Origin: Alistipes sp. CAG:435
GTDB lineage: Bacteria; Bacteroidota; Bacteroidia; Bacteroidales; UBA932
Length of the DNA: 42,939 nucleotides
Assembly: GCA_000433355.1 (NCBI GenBank)
Contig: FR893156.1
Span: 1 to 42,939, forward strand
Direction: 5' to 3'
Shown: piece by piece, positions 15,398-24,517 of the stretch
Layout: each line of letters starts with the position of its first letter
Position numbering within the stretch: position 1 is the first letter of the stretch
Notes under the pieces: generated by a model
Databases searched by the model: none
The model's input: the letters and a program-made list of their open reading frames with translations, nothing else
What the model was told of the DNA's origin: nothing
Position numbers and translations under genes: made by a program

Positions 15398-15532
15398 CTA
15401 TCGCCGGTCTTGCAAGGAGAGGTAATCCTTGAGCGCATCGACATATTCATTGAAAGCCTTGACGCCTGTGTCGGTCGCGCGGCAGGTGGTGCAAGGCTTC
15501 TTGCCTTTGAAGCCCTTCTCTACCCATAACAT
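15398..15532 (-). CDS. possible 44-residue protein with a Cys-x-x-Cys pair
   Basis: Starts MLWVEKGFKGKKPCTTCRA and ends with an amphipathic helix (VKAFNEYVDALKDYLSLQ) and two arginines. Composition is protein-like and codon use resembles the neighbours, unlike random shadows nearby. No family recognised. Could be a small zinc- or metal-binding protein or a gene fragment. Confidence 0.4.
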   Translation of the reverse strand: MLWVEKGFKGKKPCTTCRATDTGVKAFNEYVDALKDYLSLQDRR

Positions 15533-15635
15533 TTTGATTTACATTTTTTTGCCATTAACAGCTATGCGCTTTAACCTCAACGGCATTACAAATATGAATA
15601 AGTTTACAATATAAACCAAAATAACATCATTGAAT

Positions 15636-15725
15636 ATGATCAAAGATCAAGTGGACGTATACAGTGGGTCGCGCATCCGATTCTGCGGACAAGGCTGCAA
15701 AAAAGACTTTCCGAATTTTTGGTAA
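15636..15725 (+). pseudogene. YHS/TRASH-like metal-binding fragment
   Basis: 29 codons from ATG: MIKDQVDVYSGSRIRFCGQG followed by CKKDF. The pattern G-x-x-I-x-FC-x-x-x-C-x-x-x-F resembles the C-terminal half of YHS or TRASH metal-binding domains found in heavy-metal proteins. It is too short to be a full domain, so a gene relic is likely. The terminator stem overlaps its last codons. Confidence 0.35.
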
Positions 15726-15750
15726 CGTGCAAAATTCGGGAAGTCCTTTT
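15705..15750 (+). terminator. rho-independent terminator
   Basis: A 15-bp stem with one G-T pair: GACTTTCCGAATTTT (15705-15719) against AAAATTCGGGAAGTC (15731-15745), an 11-nt loop, then CTTTT. It ends whatever is transcribed through the YHS-like fragment. Confidence 0.75.
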
Positions 15751-16098
15751 CATTGGCGCCACCATGCAGATGGCGCTCTTATTCATCTACCGGGAATGTC
15801 GCTTCGACAAGCTCAGCGACCAGGCAGGTGTACAACCCTGTGACCAGTCCTGCAATCAAGTACGTGTCCAGGCATGCGATCAGGCATGCGACCAGACACG
15901 TGTCCAGTCCGTAATCAATTAAGTGACCGAACCTGTGATCTGACCAGAGGCCAGAATGCTCTGTGTGAAACCTTACGAGAGGCTCTTCGATGGCTGGTAA
16001 ACTTTGTCGAACCTTTAGTTCTGCGACCGGTCAGTGCGACCTTACGCAAAGGTTAAGCTTCTGTCGGTGGAGGATAAGACTCTGTTTCACAACGGATT
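15751..16098. other. gap with dispersed-repeat units
   Basis: No gene. 15798-15820 is a TTCGACAGGCTCA-family unit (GTCGCTTCGACAAGCTCAGC then GAC). 15860-15900 repeats CAGGCATGCGA/CCAGACACGTGTCCAG-type blocks, with ACGTGTCCAG occurring twice. 15998-16040 is a degenerate unit (gtcgaacc...gcgacc). Confidence 0.5.
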
Positions 16099-16140
16099 AA
16101 GCGATGGTCTTTAGTTGATAACGACTAAAGGCCATCGCTT
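16099..16140. terminator. strong hairpin downstream of icd
   Basis: A 17-bp stem with one mismatch (AAGCGATGGTCTTTAGT 16099-16115 against 16124-16140), followed by TTTTAT on the plus strand. It lies 22 bp beyond the icd stop. The T-run is on the side opposite to icd, so it may be bidirectional or act as a 3' RNA stabiliser for icd. The adjoining CTGATTTTCAA also occurs in the three 110-bp elements. Confidence 0.6.
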
Positions 16141-16161
16141 TTATAACTGATTTTCAATCAC

Positions 16162-17370
16162 TTACGCGAGACGCTTTTCGAGACGCTCGCGGATGGCGGC
16201 GATGAAGTCGGCGGAGTTCTTTACCTGAGGAGTCACGCCTTCCATGAGGTTGGCGAGATCCTTGGTCACGATGCCGGCGTTGAGGGTGTCGAAGCAGGCG
16301 GCCTCAAGCTGGTCGGCATAGTTGACAAGCTCTGGAATGTTGTCCATCTCGCCTCTCTTGCGGAACGCACCGCTCCACGCGAAGATCGTCGCGATCGGGT
16401 TCGTGGAGGTCTCCTCGCCCTGGAGGTGCTTGTAGTAGTGACGGGTCACGGTGCCGTGGGCTGCCTCGTACTCGTACTTGCCGTCAGGGCTGACAAGAAC
16501 AGAGGTCATCATGGCAAGGGAACCGAAGGCCGTGGAGACCATGTCGCTCATCACGTCACCGTCGTAGTTCTTGCAGGCCCAGATGAAACCACCCTCGCTG
16601 CGCATCACACGTGCGACCGCGTCATCAATAAGGGTGTAGAAGTACTCGATGCCGGCGGCCTCGAAAGCGTCCTTGTACTCTGCGAACACCTCCTCGAAAA
16701 TCTCACGGAAACGTCCGTCGTACTTCTTGGCGATGGTGTCCTTGGTGGCGAACCAGATGCTCTGCTTGAGGTCAAGGGCGTACTTGAAGCAAGCGTGGGC
16801 GAAAGAACGGATGGAAGCGTCGGTGTTGTGCATTCCCTGGAGAACGCCGGGACCCTTGAAGGTGTGGACTATCTGCTCTTCCCTCTTGCCGCTCTCGCCT
16901 TCGAAGACGAGCTTGGCGACTCCCGGCTCCTCAACGCGGATGTCAACACTCTTGTAAACATCACCGTAGGCGTGACGGGCGATGGTGATAGGCTTCTTCC
17001 AGAACTTCACTGCCGGAGAGATGGAAGGGATGGTGATAGGTGTGCGGAACACCGTTCCGTCCAGCATCGAACGGATCGTTCCGTTCGGGCTCTTCCACAT
17101 CTGATGCAGGTTGTACTCGGTCATACGCTTGGCGTTAGGAGTGATGGTGGCGCACTTCACGGCAACACCGTACTTCTTGGTGGCGTTGGCGGAGTCGATT
17201 GTCACCTGATCGCCGGTCTCGTCACGATGAACGAGGCCGAGGTCATAGTATTCTGTCTTCAGATCAACAAATGGAATGATAAGCTCATCCTTAATCATCT
17301 TCCACAGGATCCTTGTCATTTCATCACCATCCATCTCTACGAGAGGAGTGACCATCTGAATTTTTTTCAT
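16162..17370 (-). CDS. icd: NADP-dependent isocitrate dehydrogenase, eukaryote-type
   Basis: 402 residues. Oxidatively decarboxylates isocitrate to 2-oxoglutarate, producing NADPH. The sequence is of the homodimeric eukaryote-like class (about 400 residues): VEMDGDEMTRILWKMIKDELI at the start, TPNAKRMTEYNLHQMWKSPNGTIR with the substrate serine, GTVFRTPI, HAYGDVYKS, and the cofactor region YEYEAAHGTVTRHY. Follows acn on the same strand with a gap of about 100 bp, so citrate to 2-oxoglutarate is encoded as one block beside citrate lyase. Confidence 0.96.
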   Translation of the reverse strand: MKKIQMVTPLVEMDGDEMTRILWKMIKDELIIPFVDLKTEYYDLGLVHRDETGDQVTIDSANATKKYGVAVKCATITPNAKRMTEYNLHQMWKSPNGTIRSMLDGTVFRTPITIPSISPAVKFWKKPITIARHAYGDVYKSVDIRVEEPGVAKLVFEGESGKREEQIVHTFKGPGVLQGMHNTDASIRSFAHACFKYALDLKQSIWFATKDTIAKKYDGRFREIFEEVFAEYKDAFEAAGIEYFYTLIDDAVARVMRSEGGFIWACKNYDGDVMSDMVSTAFGSLAMMTSVLVSPDGKYEYEAAHGTVTRHYYKHLQGEETSTNPIATIFAWSGAFRKRGEMDNIPELVNYADQLEAACFDTLNAGIVTKDLANLMEGVTPQVKNSADFIAAIRERLEKRLA

Positions 17371-17473
17371 AATTGAATATTAAAAATTAAAGTGTTTTAC
17401 GAATATGATTACCTGGGCACCTCAGGCTTGCAAGCCCCTGAAATTGACGCAAGCCTAAAGTGCGCGATTATGA

Positions 17474-19720
17474 TTATTTGCTCTTCTGGGCGGCGTAGAA
17501 GTTCATCAGGCAACCGTCGGCGAGAATCTCCCTCTCGTCAGCGGTCAGATTCTGGAAGTAGAGATGAATGTCCTTCACACCTTCGGCGCTGATCACCTTG
17601 GCGTCAATCTCCTCCTTGCCCGAAAGGATGGCCTCACGGATGCCGGGAACATAGACGAAATCGCCGGCTACATATTCAAAAGGAGTCTCCTTTGAGATGG
17701 TGAAAGGAACGATGCCCCAGTTGATGCAGTTGCTGCGGTAACGCTTGGTGGCATATTCATAGCAGATGTTGGCGTCGCCGCCGAGCACCTTCTGGCAGGA
17801 AGCGGCCTGCTCGCGGGCAGAGCCGTCGCCAGGCTTGTTGGCGAACACGCATGAGCCGAACGAGGTGTCCTCCGGCTTGGCGCCCACCTTGGCGAGGGCG
17901 TCGAGAACGTGCTGCGAAGCCTTGCCGGCGCGGCGCTCAAGATCCTCCGCCTGGATGCGCTTGCTGATCCCGACATATTCAGGAACACGGCGTGAGAGAG
18001 CGAACTCGGAGAGTTTCAGCGGGTTGGAACGGTAGCTGGAAGTCTCGCCCGAAGGGATGAGCTCGTCGGTCGTGGTGACAGGGTCGTGGATGACAGCGGC
18101 GAGTTCGAGGAGCATGTTATCCTGCATCGGGTACATCTTAGGCCAGTCCTTGATGTTCGGTCCGTAGCGGAGCTCGACGGTAGGGTCGGCCTTGCCGAAT
18201 CCGTAGTAGATGCGGCTCTTGTAGATGCGGTCGTCGAAGGAATATGGCTTGTGCGTGTCTTCGTACTGGATGTCAGTGGCTGCCGTGATGACTCCACCGT
18301 TGGCGGCCGTGGCGGCGATAGAGCGCGCGTCCATCAGGCAGACAAGGGAGATTTGTCCCTGTCCAGGCTTCGAGCCCTCACGGTTAGGGAAGTTGCGGGT
18401 GGTATGACGGATCGAGAGTCCGTTGTTGGCAGGAACGTCACCGGCTCCGAAGCAAGGTCCGCAGAACGCCGGCTTGATCACAACACCGGCCTCAAGCAAC
18501 TCCTCGGCGATGTGATTGCGGGTGGTCGCGAGATAGACAGGGGTTGACTGAGGGTAGGCGGACATCGTGAAGTAGTCGTTGCCGATGGTCTTGCCCTTCA
18601 TGATCGCGGCGGCCTCGCTGAGGTTGTCGTAGGTACCTCCGGAGCAGCCGGCGATGATGGCCTGGTCCGCGAAAGCCTTGCCGTCCTTCACCTTGCTCTC
18701 AAGATCGATGGTGATCTTGTCGCCGAAACGCTTCTTGGCATCCTCCTCCACTTTCTTCAGGATTCCCTCCGGATCAGCCTGGAACTCGTGGATCGTGTAG
18801 GCGTTGGATGGGTGGAACGGAAGGGCGATCATTGACTCCTGTTTGGAGAGATCGATGCGGATCATCGCGTCGTAGTAAGCCATCTCGCCCGGCTGGAGCT
18901 CTTTGTAAGCCTCAGGACGCTCGTGCATCCTGTAGTACTCCTCAACCTTCTCGTCCGTCACCCAGATAGAGCTCAGACAGGTGGTCTCGGTGGTCATCAC
19001 GTCGATTCCGTTACGGAAGTCGGTAGGAAGGGAGGCCACGCCAGGGCCTGCGAACTCAAGCACCTTGTTCTTCACGAAACCGTTCTCGAACACGGCCTTG
19101 ACGAGGGAGATGGCCACGTCGTGAGGGCCGACACCCTTCTTAGGCTTGCCTTCGAGCCAAACCAGCACAACCTCAGGAGCGTTGATGTCCCAAGTGTTGT
19201 GGAGGAGTTGCTTCACAAGCTCACCGCCACCTTCGCCCACACCCATGCAGCCGAGCGAGCCGTAGCGCGTGTGGCTGTCGGAACCGAGGATCATGCGGCC
19301 GCAACCGGCGAGAGCCTCGCGGACATATTGATGAATAACCGCCTGGTTGGCAGGAACATAGATACCACCGTACTTCTTGGCGGCGGAGAGACCGAAGATA
19401 TGGTCGTCCTCGTTGATGGTACCGCCGACAGCACACAGAGAGTTGTGGCAGTTGGTCATCGCGTAAGGGATAGGGAACTTGTCAAGTCCGCTGGCGCGGG
19501 CTGTCTGGATAATTCCGACATAAGTGATGTCGTGTGAAGCCATCGCATCGAACTTGATGCGCATCTTCTTGCCTTTGCTTCCGTCCACATCGTGGGCACG
19601 GAGAATTCTGTAGGCAATAGTATTTTCACGAGCCTCGTCGGCAGATGGCATTCCCGCGGCATCACTTACGAGAGTCTTGCCGCCCTTCAGATAAACACCA
19701 TTAGGAATCAATTCAACCAT
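17474..19720 (-). CDS. acn: aconitate hydratase, mitochondrial-type
   Basis: 748 residues. Isomerises citrate and isocitrate with a 4Fe-4S cluster. Motifs include SDSHTRYGSLGCMGVGEGGGE, the cluster cysteine regions AGCSGGTYDNL and FCGPCFGAGD, and SIRHTTRNFPNREGS in the active site. The C-terminal swivel domain is complete (GSCVFANKPGDGSAREQA at its start). The first cluster region reads CSGG rather than the CTN of classical aconitases, which I believe is normal for Bacteroidota. It lies between citC/G and icd. Its cluster depends on the Suf machinery. Confidence 0.95.
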   Translation of the reverse strand: MVELIPNGVYLKGGKTLVSDAAGMPSADEARENTIAYRILRAHDVDGSKGKKMRIKFDAMASHDITYVGIIQTARASGLDKFPIPYAMTNCHNSLCAVGGTINEDDHIFGLSAAKKYGGIYVPANQAVIHQYVREALAGCGRMILGSDSHTRYGSLGCMGVGEGGGELVKQLLHNTWDINAPEVVLVWLEGKPKKGVGPHDVAISLVKAVFENGFVKNKVLEFAGPGVASLPTDFRNGIDVMTTETTCLSSIWVTDEKVEEYYRMHERPEAYKELQPGEMAYYDAMIRIDLSKQESMIALPFHPSNAYTIHEFQADPEGILKKVEEDAKKRFGDKITIDLESKVKDGKAFADQAIIAGCSGGTYDNLSEAAAIMKGKTIGNDYFTMSAYPQSTPVYLATTRNHIAEELLEAGVVIKPAFCGPCFGAGDVPANNGLSIRHTTRNFPNREGSKPGQGQISLVCLMDARSIAATAANGGVITAATDIQYEDTHKPYSFDDRIYKSRIYYGFGKADPTVELRYGPNIKDWPKMYPMQDNMLLELAAVIHDPVTTTDELIPSGETSSYRSNPLKLSEFALSRRVPEYVGISKRIQAEDLERRAGKASQHVLDALAKVGAKPEDTSFGSCVFANKPGDGSAREQAASCQKVLGGDANICYEYATKRYRSNCINWGIVPFTISKETPFEYVAGDFVYVPGIREAILSGKEEIDAKVISAEGVKDIHLYFQNLTADEREILADGCLMNFYAAQKSK

Positions 19721-19737
19721 AGTAAATTAGTTTTGTG

Positions 19738-21528
19738 TTAATGAATATTGTTAATTATGCTTTCTATAAAAATCGTCAGGGACAGCATGTCGGCGCTTCC
19801 GCCGGGCGAGATGTTCTCCCTGATGAAATCCTTGTTCAAAGACGACAATCCGCTCTCGCTGAAGTCCTCAAGAAGCCTTGCGGCCTCGGCTTCGGCGTGG
19901 GCGAGACCCTCCGCTCCCCTCCTGTGGAGGATGTTGGTGTCGTCAAGGGTCGTCATTATGTGAAGCAGCGTCTTATGGCAGCGGAAAGGGTCGCCTTCCA
20001 GCGAACGGTAGTACGGCAGCCAGTCTGTGAATAGTTCCGGATAGGCCGCGCGGGCGTTCTCCAGAGCGCCGACAGCCTTGAAACTTCTCTTTGCCTCGGC
20101 ACCGTGCGTACCTCGGGCGGAAGGGATCTCCGACGCGGCGCGGGACACGAGTTCTTTGAATGAATATGCTTCCACAGATCCCGTTGTAGATGCGAGGTAA
20201 GAGGCCGCGGCGACGGAAAGGCCGATGCAGAAGAGGGCTCCTTTGTGGGTATTCACTCCGCCGGTGGCCTTCAGCATCGCTTTTTCGGCCTCGATGCCGA
20301 TCTCCTTTATCTTTGCCGGGTCAATGTCCTTGGCGGAATCCAAGGCCAGTCTTGTCAGGTAAGGTCTTAACGCTGAGATGCTTTTGGACATCAGCGCATA
20401 GTCCATGTCTTTGTGGGCACCGTTGTCCTGCCTGTCCACGAGTCCCGGTTTGGGGGTCGTGTCGAGTTCCAACCTCAACGCACGCTCGGCAAGGTCGGCG
20501 ACCAAGTAAGGGATGGAGGATTCTGGAATATATTCCATCGCCTCTTTGAAGCCGCCTTCGTCCAGCGCCAGTCTCAACGCCGTGGCGCTGAGCGGTTTGC
20601 CTTTTTGCTCAAGTCTTGGGATCTCAACAAAATCTATTGGTCGCCAAGCCTGTCGAACCACAGCGACCGATGTTCCCGGCAATATCTCCGCCATCAGTTC
20701 GTTGTAGCGGCGGGTCAGCGCATCCTCCGGCTCGCTGCCGGCAAAACGCACCGTAACTCCAAGAGGCTGAGCGATGTGGTTCACGAACAAATCCAGATCA
20801 AGCGCGATCTGCGTGTCCGTGGCATCATCCAACTTCTTCAGGAAATATGTCGGGAATGTCGCCGCCGAGATGGCGTAGTCACTCCCCTCGCAGACAACCA
20901 CATTGTCAAGCCCGGTGCAACCGGCCTCGATCATAGCCTTTCTTTCGACGTAAGGGAAACGCGACCTGTCCTCCCTGACGACGATCACATAGAGATTGTC
21001 AACCAGCGATGCGGCCTGCTCAACCAGATAGCGATGTCCTTTAGTGAACGGATTGGCGTTCATCACGATCGCCCCGTTCCGGCCCGGACGGGCAAGCGAA
21101 GCCAAGTACTTCTTGTACTCCGGAAGCCCTCCCCTGCCGTTCTCCATCAGAATGGCCTTCGGCGCTGACGCAAGCAACCCGAACCCAAGGCTTTTGAATA
21201 TTCCTTCGTTCTCCGGCTTAGTGAAAGCTTTGACCGATTCCCTGCCCTCCTCACGGGCGATGGCGATGAGGCGAGACACGAGAATATTCATAAGTCCCTC
21301 GCTGCGAGCGGATTCCGACACCGCGACGCACTTGATGACGTTGCCGTCCAGACCGCCGCCGGCAAGGATTTCGTCTCCGTCCTCGTCGCGTGTCACCACC
21401 ACATAACGGTCCAGCGGAGCCAGTCTCAGCCCGTTGGCGGCGAGGAAAGCCTCGACCCGTCTCCGGACAGAGTTCAACGACAGCGGAGCCTCGCTTATGT
21501 AGTGACGGTTATCGCACATAGGACTCAA
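19738..21528 (-). CDS. citC/citG: CitC-CitG fusion: citrate lyase ligase and triphosphoribosyl-dephospho-CoA synthase
   Basis: 596 residues. The first ~340 are CitC, which acetylates the citrate lyase acyl carrier: an N-terminal GNAT-like region, then the nucleotidyltransferase core MNANPFTKGHRYLVEQA and GKPLSATALR. The last ~250 are CitG, which makes the prosthetic-group precursor from ATP and dephospho-CoA: LDTTPKPGLVDRQDNGAHKD, TGGVNTHKGALF, and RGTHGAEAKR. CitG in many bacteria is separate or fused to CitX; a CitC-CitG fusion is uncommon. The start may be the ATG at 21519. It overlaps citX slightly. A dispersed repeat (20639-20668) lies in frame in the CitC part. Confidence 0.93.
   Translation of the reverse strand: MSPMCDNRHYISEAPLSLNSVRRRVEAFLAANGLRLAPLDRYVVVTRDEDGDEILAGGGLDGNVIKCVAVSESARSEGLMNILVSRLIAIAREEGRESVKAFTKPENEGIFKSLGFGLLASAPKAILMENGRGGLPEYKKYLASLARPGRNGAIVMNANPFTKGHRYLVEQAASLVDNLYVIVVREDRSRFPYVERKAMIEAGCTGLDNVVVCEGSDYAISAATFPTYFLKKLDDATDTQIALDLDLFVNHIAQPLGVTVRFAGSEPEDALTRRYNELMAEILPGTSVAVVRQAWRPIDFVEIPRLEQKGKPLSATALRLALDEGGFKEAMEYIPESSIPYLVADLAERALRLELDTTPKPGLVDRQDNGAHKDMDYALMSKSISALRPYLTRLALDSAKDIDPAKIKEIGIEAEKAMLKATGGVNTHKGALFCIGLSVAAASYLASTTGSVEAYSFKELVSRAASEIPSARGTHGAEAKRSFKAVGALENARAAYPELFTDWLPYYRSLEGDPFRCHKTLLHIMTTLDDTNILHRRGAEGLAHAEAEAARLLEDFSESGLSSLNKDFIRENISPGGSADMLSLTIFIESIINNIH
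20639..20668. repeat. TTCGACAGGCTTG-family unit in frame inside citC/G
   Basis: Starts GGTCGC, contains AAGCCTGTCGAACC and ends GCGACC. It encodes part of VVRQAWRPIDF just before VEIPRLEQKG of the CitC domain. Confidence 0.65.
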
Positions 21529-22012
21529 TCATTTCGTCAATCTTAGCAGTCAACTCGCCCATTGTATGAGTACGGTTTCGCATACAATAGCGAGCCTCGT
21601 TGTCACAGACAAGACATTTTCTCGGACTCAGGCCCACCGACTCCCTTGACATAGGAACTCCGTCAGCGTCAATCACATCCAAATCAAAAAGGCGGCCGAG
21701 CGGATGAGTGTCCTCGATCCGGCAGGTCTCCTTTTTGGCTTCCTCGTTGGAAAGCTGGGTGACGAGATAGGCCTCGTAGCCGGTCGGCAAGTCTCGCAGT
21801 CTGAATTTGAGCATCGAGTCTCCGAAAGCCGAGACCAGAGCCGTGACCGCGGCCTGGGCGACCACAAGTGATTGCAGATTACGCTTGACCTTACCCGGCA
21901 TTATGACCGTGAGGCAGACCAAGGTCTTTCCAGGGTAACCTTTCAAAAGTTCCTTCTGGAAAGAAGCCCGTTCCTCACGACTTGCCAGCAATTGGTCAAG
22001 CGTAATCTCCAT
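21509..22012 (-). CDS. citX: apo-citrate lyase phosphoribosyl-dephospho-CoA transferase
   Basis: 167 residues. Transfers the prosthetic group to the serine of CitD. Motifs: ITLDQLLASREERASFQKEL at the N-terminus, HPLGRLFDLDVID, and the cysteine-rich end RKCLVCDNEARYCMRNRTHT. Stop overlaps the start of citC/G by up to 20 bp; 11 bp separate it from citF upstream, so all are in one operon. Confidence 0.94.
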   Translation of the reverse strand: MEITLDQLLASREERASFQKELLKGYPGKTLVCLTVIMPGKVKRNLQSLVVAQAAVTALVSAFGDSMLKFRLRDLPTGYEAYLVTQLSNEEAKKETCRIEDTHPLGRLFDLDVIDADGVPMSRESVGLSPRKCLVCDNEARYCMRNRTHTMGELTAKIDEMIESYVR

Positions 22013-22023
22013 AAAAAACAGTC

Positions 22024-23559
22024 TTAGTCCTCGATGTTCATTATGACATCCATCACGGAGCCGTCACGGTTCATCACGACTCCCACGACCTTCTCTCCGA
22101 ACGGAAGCGGATCAGGGACTCCGATGGACTTCAGAGCCAGTTCCTTGAGGTCATGGATGTCCACGATCCTCAGTCCGGCCTCCCTCAGACGCTCGGCGAT
22201 CTCAGGACGGCGCGGGTTGACCGCGATGCCATATTCAGTGACCACGACATCGACTGTCGAGCCAGGGGTGATGAGAGTCGTGACCTCGTCCACCACGCAA
22301 GGGATACGTCCGCGCATCAGAGGGCAGACGATGATCGAGAGGGCTGAGTCAGCCGCCGTGTCAGGATGTCCGCCGACCGCGCCTCTGATGACTCCGTCAC
22401 TGCCGACAAGCACGTTGACATTGAAGTTCACATCCACCTCAAGGGCAGAGAGAATCACGATGTCGAGATAGTGCACGGCTGATCCCGGCTCATCCGCGCT
22501 GGCATATTCATTGGCGGAGACTCCCTTGTGGAAAGGATCGTTCTTGATTGATTCGGCTGCCACCCTGTCGAAAGACTGCACGTCGATCAGGCGCTCGATG
22601 AGGCCTTCCTCGTGCATCTTGACCATGTGGGCGGTGATGCCGCCAAGCGCGAAGCTGGAATGGATGCCTCGCTTGATCATTTCCTCACGAATATATTTGA
22701 CAGCGGCCAGCGAGGCTCCGCCGGATCCGGTCTGGATCGAGAAGCCTTCCTTGAAATAGCCGCTGTTGACGATCACCTTCGCGGCGTTCATCGCAAGCAG
22801 GATGTCGCGAGGGTTCTTGGTGTCACGAATGGCTCCGGAAGAGATCTTGGAAGAGTCTCCGACCGAATCCACGAGTACAACGTAGTCCACATCATGCTCG
22901 GAGATGGAGTTCGGTGTGTTCGGATAGTCAACGAGATCGTCGGTGATTATCACGACCTTGTCAGCGTACTGCGCGTCCGGCTTGGCGTAGCCGAGGGAGC
23001 CACAGATTGACTTGGCGTGCTCGGAACGGGAGTAACCGCTGGCGTTGCCGGCAGGGTCGCTGGAAGACGCGCCCAGGAAGGCCACGTCGATGTGAAGGTC
23101 ACCGTTGGCGATGGCGCTTCCACGTCCTCCGTGGCTGCGGAACACCACAGGCTCCTTCATCAGACCGTGTGAGATCTCCTTGGCAAGCTCGCCACGTAGC
23201 CCGGAGGTGGAGATCTTTGTGATCACCCCGTTCTTGATGTGGTCGATCAGCGGAGCGTGAACGTCTGAGAGGCTGGATGCGGCGAGGTGGAGATTCTTGA
23301 ATCCCATCTCAGCCAGTTTGCCAACGACCATGTTCACAACCTTGTCACCGCCTCTGAAATGGTGGTGGAAGGAGATTGTCATTCCGTCTTTCAGGCCGCT
23401 GAGCCTGATGGCATCCTCAAGTGTAACCACCTTGGACTGAACCTTCTGAAGATCCTTGCGGAATGTGGTGTTTTTCGGAGTCTCTCCCGAGTACACCTTC
23501 TTGCCCATTGCGGCGGCAACCTTATCGACAAGCGCCGCCCTTTCCCTTATATTACTCAT
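22024..23559 (-). CDS. citF: citrate lyase alpha subunit (citrate CoA-transferase)
   Basis: 511 residues. Swaps acetyl on the carrier for citrate, giving citryl-ACP. Recognised by DGMTISFHHHFRGGDKVVN at about 60, SHGGRGSAIANGDLHIDVAF, the SGGASLAAVKYIREEMI segment, and VTEYGIAVNPRRPEI near the end. Starts 8 bp inside the end of citE, indicating coupled translation. Part of citD-citE-citF-citX-citC/G. Confidence 0.96.
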   Translation of the reverse strand: MSNIRERAALVDKVAAAMGKKVYSGETPKNTTFRKDLQKVQSKVVTLEDAIRLSGLKDGMTISFHHHFRGGDKVVNMVVGKLAEMGFKNLHLAASSLSDVHAPLIDHIKNGVITKISTSGLRGELAKEISHGLMKEPVVFRSHGGRGSAIANGDLHIDVAFLGASSSDPAGNASGYSRSEHAKSICGSLGYAKPDAQYADKVVIITDDLVDYPNTPNSISEHDVDYVVLVDSVGDSSKISSGAIRDTKNPRDILLAMNAAKVIVNSGYFKEGFSIQTGSGGASLAAVKYIREEMIKRGIHSSFALGGITAHMVKMHEEGLIERLIDVQSFDRVAAESIKNDPFHKGVSANEYASADEPGSAVHYLDIVILSALEVDVNFNVNVLVGSDGVIRGAVGGHPDTAADSALSIIVCPLMRGRIPCVVDEVTTLITPGSTVDVVVTEYGIAVNPRRPEIAERLREAGLRIVDIHDLKELALKSIGVPDPLPFGEKVVGVVMNRDGSVMDVIMNIED

Positions 23560-24445
23560 AAACTTCCTCCTTTGTTAATATGCCTGAAGCGATGGCGAGA
23601 TCGATGGTGCGCTGAGCCCTGATGACGACAGGACGGTCAACCATCTTGCCGTTGACGGCGATGACACCCGAGCCGCGTTTCTCAGCCTCCTTGATGGCGG
23701 CGAGAATCTTCTTAGCCTTCTCGATGGCCTTCTCGGTAGGTGCGAACACCTCGTTCACAATCTGGATCTGACGAGGGTTGATGATGGACTTGCCGTCGAA
23801 TCCGAGGGTCTTGATGAGTTCGACCTCCTTGCGGAAAGTCTCCATGTCATCGAGGTTTGAATATACCGTGTCGAGAGCGTCGATCCCTGCGGCCCTGGCG
23901 GCCACCACGATGGTCTCGCGGGCATAGAGCAGCTCGGCTCCGCCCGGGGTACGCTGGGTCTTGAGGTTGGCGCAATAGTCCTCGGCTCCGAGGGCGATGC
24001 CCATCATCCTCTTCGAGGCCTTGGCGATGGCGAAGGCGTTGCAGATGCCCTCGGCGCTTTCGATGGCGGCCATCATGCGGGTTCTGCCAAGGCATCCCAG
24101 TTCTTTCTCGACCTTCTCAATCTCCGCCTCCAGCTCGCGGACCTCGTCGGCGGTCTCGGTCTTCGGCATGCGGATCACCTGCACGCCGGCCTTCACGACA
24201 GCCTCAACGTCCTTGCGTCCGTAAGGTGTGCTGAGAGGATTGATACGGACAACCATTTCGGTGTCGCCGTAGTCTATTGATTTAAGAGCGTTGTAAACGA
24301 GCAGACGCGCGGCGTCTTTCTCGGCCATTGTCACGGAGTCCTCCAGGTCGAGCATGATCGAGTCCGGCCCGTAGATGAAGGCATCCTGCATCATTCCGGG
24401 ATTGTTGCCCGGAACGAACATCATTGTTCTTCTTAATCTTTCCAT
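23552..24445 (-). CDS. citE: citrate lyase beta subunit (citryl-ACP lyase)
   Basis: 297 residues. Splits citryl-ACP into oxaloacetate and acetyl-ACP. A TIM-barrel enzyme of the HpcH/HpaI-CitE family: LRRTMMFVPGNNPGM at the start, MLDLEDSV, VRINPLSTPYGRKDVE, the acidic metal-binding AAIESAEG and LGAEDYCAN segments, and GKSIINPRQI near the end. Expected length. Follows citD by 72 bp and overlaps citF. Confidence 0.97.
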   Translation of the reverse strand: MERLRRTMMFVPGNNPGMMQDAFIYGPDSIMLDLEDSVTMAEKDAARLLVYNALKSIDYGDTEMVVRINPLSTPYGRKDVEAVVKAGVQVIRMPKTETADEVRELEAEIEKVEKELGCLGRTRMMAAIESAEGICNAFAIAKASKRMMGIALGAEDYCANLKTQRTPGGAELLYARETIVVAARAAGIDALDTVYSNLDDMETFRKEVELIKTLGFDGKSIINPRQIQIVNEVFAPTEKAIEKAKKILAAIKEAEKRGSGVIAVNGKMVDRPVVIRAQRTIDLAIASGILTKEEVYE

Positions 24446-24517
24446 AATCGTAACTGATTATCGGAATAACCCGCGCACCTTCGGTCCCTGGCGCCGCGAC
24501 TTATTCCTCAACCTAAA

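Noticed and set aside
16426..17376. 316-codon open frame on the plus strand opposite icd
   Set aside because: It is the antisense shadow of a complete, well-recognised isocitrate dehydrogenase gene and has valine- and glycine-rich composition typical of such shadows.
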